Position numbers and translations under genes: made by a program. DNA of 8,812 bases from Simkania sp. (GTDB lineage: Bacteria; Chlamydiota; Chlamydiia; Chlamydiales; Simkaniaceae), in NCBI GenBank assembly GCA_028279205.1, contig JANQSR010000189.1, positions 1 through 8,812 on the forward strand. The letters are read 5' to 3'. Shown here piece by piece: positions 5,747 to 8,812 of this stretch. The notes beneath the pieces are model-generated. The model ran no database searches and was not told the origin of the DNA. It saw nothing but the letters and a program-made list of their open reading frames with translations. The first letter of the stretch is position 1, and each line of letters opens with the position of its first letter.

Positions 5747-5923
5747 ATGGATCAAGATGAACTGCTCAGGAAGGTGGCCAAACTCGAATCTCTGTGCGAC
5801 CAACTACAATCAGAGATGAATGATCTCGATAGACTTCTGATGGAAGTCGGCTTCGAAGAGGGGATTAAGACGTTAAAAGCGGCCGCCATCGAGCTGATCG
5901 ACAAGAAAAAACAGACTGAATAG
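5747..5923 (+). CDS. Small predicted coiled-coil protein of unknown function
   Basis: I do not recognise this acidic, helix-prone 58-residue protein. Its N-terminal two thirds carry leucines and valines in heptad-like spacing (LLRKVAKLESLCDQLQSEM), followed by NDLDRLLMEVGFEEG and a second helix, TLKAAAIELIDKKK. I chose the ATG at 5747 over an in-frame TTG at 5735, because the TTG reading places the purine-rich ribosome binding site (GAGGGGG, 5737-5743) inside the gene. The size and place might suggest the exonuclease VII small subunit, but the characteristic XseB pattern is absent. It is tail to tail with trhO, four bases apart. Reasonable codon structure and a good ribosome binding site support it as real. 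Confidence 0.7.
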   Translation: MDQDELLRKVAKLESLCDQLQSEMNDLDRLLMEVGFEEGIKTLKAAAIELIDKKKQTE

Positions 5924-5927
5924 ATCA

Positions 5928-6881
5928 TCAAAGTTGCCTAAGCCATTTTTTCTCTTCGAAAGAGAGCTTTCGGAAAGGCTTGCTTTTTTTGTCAAAGCTG
6001 ATACTCCTTTTGCCGCCAGACTCTGCGCACCCTTTTGAGCAGCATCCTAGACGGCCTGTATAACAAGAAAAGCAGCTGAGGAAGAGGGCGTTACAGTTTA
6101 AATTAGCGCAATTATAGTAGCTTTCCGTCTTTGCATTGCAAAAAGAGCAATGAGCAATCATCTCACTCTTTTCGTCGCAAATCGGAGTGACAAGACGGTC
6201 ATCAAAAACAAATAGGCTCCCTTTCCAGTGCCTGTTTCCGATCTCTTTTCCATAATTGATCACCCCTCCTTCTAGCTGATAGAGGTGATGGTACCCTCTA
6301 GCTTTTATCAAGCTCGAATAAAATTCGCACCGAATTCCCCCTGTACAATACATAAAAATCTTTGTTTTCTGAGCATCAAACTTTTTTTCAATCTGATTGC
6401 TTAGAGGGGAAAAAGTGGAAAATGTGCGGCATGTGGGTCTTTGAGCCCCCTCAAAATGACCCACTTCCCACTCATAGTCGTTGCGCACATCGAGAATGAG
6501 GGTGTTTTCTCTATTTTCACTCAGCATCTGCTCCCACTCTTTGGGGCTGACAGGTGTAGCTCTTTTTGAATGATCGACACTCTGTCCCAAAGCAACGAGC
6601 TCTCTTCTGTATTTGACAGTTTTTTTGGGGAAGGCGTGCTCAAAATAGGGGGTTTGATGGATCTTTTTTGTCCTATTAAAGGGCTCTTTAGAGAGGTACC
6701 AGTCGAGAAAGAGGGGAGCCTGCCCTTTAAGGATGCTCAGCTGAGCGTTAATCCCTTGTTCGTTGATGTAAATGCGTCCCCTCATGTCGTGGCTATCCAT
6801 AAATCGTTTGAAATTTTCGATAGCCTTGAGGGGAATTTGAATCGGCTCGATGAGATAGAATGCAAGAACGAGATAAGACAT
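5928..6881 (-). CDS. trhO: tRNA uridine(34) hydroxylase (rhodanese-domain protein)
   Basis: TrhO (YceA) introduces the 5-hydroxyl of ho5U34 in the wobble position of several tRNAs, using oxygen. The 317-residue protein has the N-terminal alpha/beta domain with GRIYINEQGINAQLSI (35-50) and the VKYRRELVALG segment (89-99). A rhodanese domain (about 112-220) follows, with DVRNDYEWEVGHFEGA (131-146) and the active loop MYCTGGIRCE, in which Cys179 is the catalytic position. The C-terminus has a cysteine cluster (C245, C248, C258, C263, C270, C273, C280, C281, C285) that probably binds metal. The ATG lacks a good ribosome binding site, but FYLIEPI at 8-14 fits the family start. It is transcribed divergently from rpsD, the same pairing I recall in Chlamydia (CT627/CT626). 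Confidence 0.95.
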   Translation of the reverse strand: MSYLVLAFYLIEPIQIPLKAIENFKRFMDSHDMRGRIYINEQGINAQLSILKGQAPLFLDWYLSKEPFNRTKKIHQTPYFEHAFPKKTVKYRRELVALGQSVDHSKRATPVSPKEWEQMLSENRENTLILDVRNDYEWEVGHFEGAQRPTCRTFSTFSPLSNQIEKKFDAQKTKIFMYCTGGIRCEFYSSLIKARGYHHLYQLEGGVINYGKEIGNRHWKGSLFVFDDRLVTPICDEKSEMIAHCSFCNAKTESYYNCANLNCNALFLSCFSCYTGRLGCCSKGCAESGGKRSISFDKKSKPFRKLSFEEKKWLRQL

Positions 6882-7044
6882 AAGTCTACTAGGTTAGCTG
6901 AATATTGCACAAAAATCAAACACCAAACAGTCACAAAGTGTTAAATTTTTCTTAAGTGATAGAATAAAAAAAAAATTGTCTTGCGTCAAATCTATCAATT
7001 CCGTCAAAATTACCCCATTAGTTTCCTTTGAGGTCTTTTAAAAT
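6882..7044. promoter_or_regulatory. Divergent trhO / rpsD intergenic region
   Basis: These 163 bases must carry promoters for both genes. For rpsD, TAGAAT (6960-6965) matches the -10 consensus in five of six positions but has no clear -35. A weaker alternative is TTGCGT with CAAAAT further downstream. A run of A follows at 6966-6974. The rpsD ribosome binding site is GAGG (7030-7033), eleven bases before the ATG, which is somewhat long. I found no structure resembling a known S4-binding leader by eye. Confidence 0.35.
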
Positions 7045-7665
7045 ATGTCACGTTATACAGGTCCGAAAAATCGTATTGCCAGGCGATTTGGTGTCAACGT
7101 TTTTGGTCGTTTGAGAAATCCACTTCTTCACAAGTTAAATCCTCCTGGAGTTCATGGGGCTAAAAGAAGAAAGAAGTCGGACTACGGCATTCAGCTTGAG
7201 GAAAAGCAGAAGCTCAAGGCTGTCTACGGAATGCTAAAAGACAAACAGCTTCTTCGCTACTACCACGAGTCTGTAAAGAAAAAAGGAAATACGGCTCACC
7301 TTCTTTTAGAGATGCTCGAGTGTCGATTGGATAGCCTTGTTTACAGGCTTAATTTTGGTTCGACAATCTTCCAATCACACCAAATTGTTTCTCATGGTCA
7401 CGTGCTTGTAGATGGAAAGAAAGTAGATATTCGCTCTTTCCAAGTAGAGCCTGGCATGTCGATTGCAATCAGGGAAAAATCACGAAATGTGAAAGTGATT
7501 CAAGAGTCTTTTTTAAATACTTCCTCCTCTGTTCCTGATTATCTTTCAAAAGATGAGAAGGGTTTTTCGGGTCAACTTTTGTCTAAGCCACAAGTTGATC
7601 AGATCGTTTTTCCTCTGCCCATTAATATAGCCCTTGTTTGTGAGTTCTTAGCTCACACACACTAA
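7045..7665 (+). CDS. rpsD: 30S ribosomal protein S4 (uS4)
   Basis: A primary 16S rRNA-binding protein needed early in 30S assembly and for decoding accuracy. The 206-residue sequence shows the typical start MSRYTGPKNRIARRFG, the basic PPGVHGAKRRKKSDYGIQLEEKQKLK segment in parts (33-58), and an S4 RNA-binding domain at about 93-150 (CRLDSLVYRLNF, VSHGHVLVDGKKVDI, VEPGM). The N-terminal zinc-binding cysteines of the C+ form are absent, so this is a C- type. The C-terminal region is slightly divergent (INIALVCEFLAHTH, where many have a P-x-x-I-x-E-x-x-IVEFYS ending). It stands apart from the alpha operon and is followed by nfo after 29 bases, probably one transcript. Confidence 0.98.
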   Translation: MSRYTGPKNRIARRFGVNVFGRLRNPLLHKLNPPGVHGAKRRKKSDYGIQLEEKQKLKAVYGMLKDKQLLRYYHESVKKKGNTAHLLLEMLECRLDSLVYRLNFGSTIFQSHQIVSHGHVLVDGKKVDIRSFQVEPGMSIAIREKSRNVKVIQESFLNTSSSVPDYLSKDEKGFSGQLLSKPQVDQIVFPLPINIALVCEFLAHTH

Positions 7666-7694
7666 TTCAAGGAAGTAGGTACCTATTTTTTTAT

Positions 7695-8555
7695 ATGGCA
7701 AAAGCTGATGAGTTATTGATAGGTGCCCATATGTCAATTGCCAAGGGGCTTGATTTGGCACTCGTGCGTGGACAAGAGATCGGTGCTACGACCATTCAGA
7801 TTTTTACCGCCAATCAAAAGAGGTGGACTCACTCTCCCCTCTCAAGAGAGAGAAAAGAGAAATGGCATGAGACCCTTTCCCGCTTAAACATTCAAAAAGT
7901 GATGAGTCATGATAGCTACCTGATCAATCTCGGTTCTCCGAAAGAGGAGGTTCTAGCCCGTAGTCTCAAGGCATTTGAAGAGGAGATTTCCCGCTGTCTT
8001 GCGCTTAAACTCAGCTTTCTTAACTTTCATCCTGGCGCTGCTACGGGTGATGCAGAGGAGCGTTGCTTGGATCGGATCATCGAAAGCCTTGTCAAAATGG
8101 AACCGCTTTTTGAAAATGACTCAGAGCTCACTTTGCTCATAGAAACAACAGCGGGTCAGGGAACCTGTGTGGGGCACCGTTTTGAGCATCTCGCTCACAT
8201 TATCAATGGGGTTAAAGCCGTCTTGCCAATGGGCATCTGTATCGATACGTGTCATATCTTCGCCTCTGGCTATGATATTCGGGATAGAAAGGCCTGGGAA
8301 GCGACCCTTTCAGAGTTTGATCGCGTCGTTGGCCTTAGCTACTTGAAAGCGATTCACGTCAACGATTCGAAGCACAGTTTGGGCTCACGTAAAGATCGAC
8401 ATGCTTCGCTCGGGCAAGGGGAGATTGGGTTGGAGGGTTTTCGATCCATGATGCAGATCAAAGAGTTGGCAGGGGTTCCCAAATATTTGGAAACTCCCGA
8501 AGGGCAGACCATGTGGAAAGGGGAAATTGCACTTTTAAGAAAATTTTCAAAATAA
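7695..8555 (+). CDS. nfo: Deoxyribonuclease IV (endonuclease IV, AP endonuclease)
   Basis: Nfo cleaves DNA 5' to abasic sites and trims 3' blocking groups in base excision repair. The 286-residue TIM-barrel protein matches E. coli Nfo in length (285). All nine metal ligands of the three-zinc site can be placed: H72, H112, E150, D184, H187, H221, D234, H236 and E266, in the motifs SHDSYLINLG, NFHPG, IETTAGQG, IDTCHIFASGYD, HVNDSK, DRHASLGQGEIG and LETP. Nothing suggests loss of activity. The ATG at 7695 has no close ribosome binding site (AAGGAAG at 7669-7675 is about 19 bases away). Translation may depend on coupling to rpsD, or a TTG at 7716 may be used, since family members often begin just before IGAH. 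Confidence 0.97.
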   Translation: MAKADELLIGAHMSIAKGLDLALVRGQEIGATTIQIFTANQKRWTHSPLSRERKEKWHETLSRLNIQKVMSHDSYLINLGSPKEEVLARSLKAFEEEISRCLALKLSFLNFHPGAATGDAEERCLDRIIESLVKMEPLFENDSELTLLIETTAGQGTCVGHRFEHLAHIINGVKAVLPMGICIDTCHIFASGYDIRDRKAWEATLSEFDRVVGLSYLKAIHVNDSKHSLGSRKDRHASLGQGEIGLEGFRSMMQIKELAGVPKYLETPEGQTMWKGEIALLRKFSK

Positions 8556-8563
8556 GACCCCTC

Positions 8564-8812
8564 TTACCGATTTTTCATTTCAGTACATCTCTTTTGCTTT
8601 TGGGAGAATAAAAAAGCCTGTCTAATCACCCGATTTTTTATTTTAACTTCGTAAGAGTTGATCTTCTTCTGGCTCATTTTCTTTAAGCTATTTACTCTTC
8701 GACTTAAGTCATCAATATTGTAAAGATGGGCATTAGGCTCATGAGATAGTTCAGGATCGATGTTTCTCGGAACCCCCAGATCGATAAGGAGAACTGAACG
8801 GGTCATCTCTTG
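8564..8812 (-). CDS. hemA: Glutamyl-tRNA reductase, C-terminal part (cut by window edge)
   Basis: The frame stays open to the right edge, so only the last 82 codons are present (the Met at 8804-8806 is internal). VLLIDLGVPRNIDPE and LYNIDDL are the conserved end of the NADPH-binding domain of glutamyl-tRNA reductase, which converts glutamyl-tRNA to glutamate-1-semialdehyde at the start of C5-type tetrapyrrole synthesis. After IDDL only about 48 residues remain, rich in Lys and Arg, against about 115 in E. coli HemA. The dimerisation region is thus strongly shortened. I recall chlamydial HemA being about 335 residues, which would fit. It converges on nfo, eight bases apart. Confidence 0.85.
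   Translation of the reverse strand, partial: QEMTRSVLLIDLGVPRNIDPELSHEPNAHLYNIDDLSRRVNSLKKMSQKKINSYEVKIKNRVIRQAFLFSQKQKRCTEMKNR

Noticed and set aside
5735..5923. Small gene taken as exonuclease VII small subunit (xseB)
   Set aside because: The size fits, but the typical XseB sequence pattern (a FEEAL-like helix followed by LESGDLSLEE-like turn) is absent.
5960..5976. Hairpin TCTCTT/AAGAGA near the 3' end of trhO
   Set aside because: On the strand where it would terminate trhO it is followed by A residues, and on the other strand the T run precedes it. It lies in conserved-looking coding sequence.
7677..7684. Palindrome AGGTACCT before nfo
   Set aside because: It is an 8-base perfect palindrome with no loop and no T run placed like a terminator; a match of this length is expected by chance.
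1..8812. CRISPR array, insertion sequence, prophage or defence system
   Set aside because: No spaced direct repeats, transposase, integrase, nuclease or effector-like genes are seen; apart from 94-199 there is no repeat family.

Overview
The window looks like a chromosomal segment from a member of the Chlamydiae, probably an amoeba- or animal-associated family (Parachlamydiales-like) rather than genus Chlamydia. The evidence is gene order. A block yidD / LysM protein / pheT / MORN-repeat lipoprotein corresponds, as I recall it, to CT473-CT476 of Chlamydia trachomatis. A second block trhO / rpsD / nfo corresponds to CT627-CT625. The mid-40s G+C by eye, the zinc-free S4 and the short tail of the hemA fragment fit this. 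I cannot name the genus from sequence alone.

Layout, left to right. Bases 1-301 contain no gene. They hold a pyrimidine-rich stretch, a perfect 21-bp inverted repeat with a third partial copy just downstream (two mutually exclusive hairpins, the second ending in a T run), and then an AT-rich promoter-like region. Bases 302-811 (+) encode a small membrane protein I do not recognise. Bases 840-925 (-) are a tRNA-Leu(GAG). yidD (985-1191, +) meets, tail to tail, a membrane-anchored LysM-domain protein (1195-2313, -). From a divergent promoter region run pheT (2425-4533, +) and then a predicted lipoprotein with MORN-like repeats (4584-5576, +). A 58-codon alpha-helical protein (5747-5923, +) meets trhO (5928-6881, -) tail to tail. 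rpsD (7045-7665, +) diverges from trhO and is followed by nfo (7695-8555, +). nfo converges on the 3' part of hemA (8564-8812, -), which runs off the right edge.

Most genes are housekeeping. They cover translation and tRNA function (tRNA-Leu, PheRS beta, TrhO, S4), tetrapyrrole synthesis (HemA), DNA repair (Nfo) and the cell envelope (YidD, the LysM protein, the lipoprotein). The packing is tight: three convergent pairs are separated by only 3, 4 and 8 bases.

The two most notable observations are as follows. PheT is about 90 residues short because the N-terminal EMAPII-like tRNA-binding OB domain is cleanly absent, while the editing, B5 and anticodon-binding regions remain. The repeat cluster at 94-206 is drawn like a terminator/antiterminator switch or a small palindromic element. 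I see no CRISPR array, transposase, phage gene or defence system.
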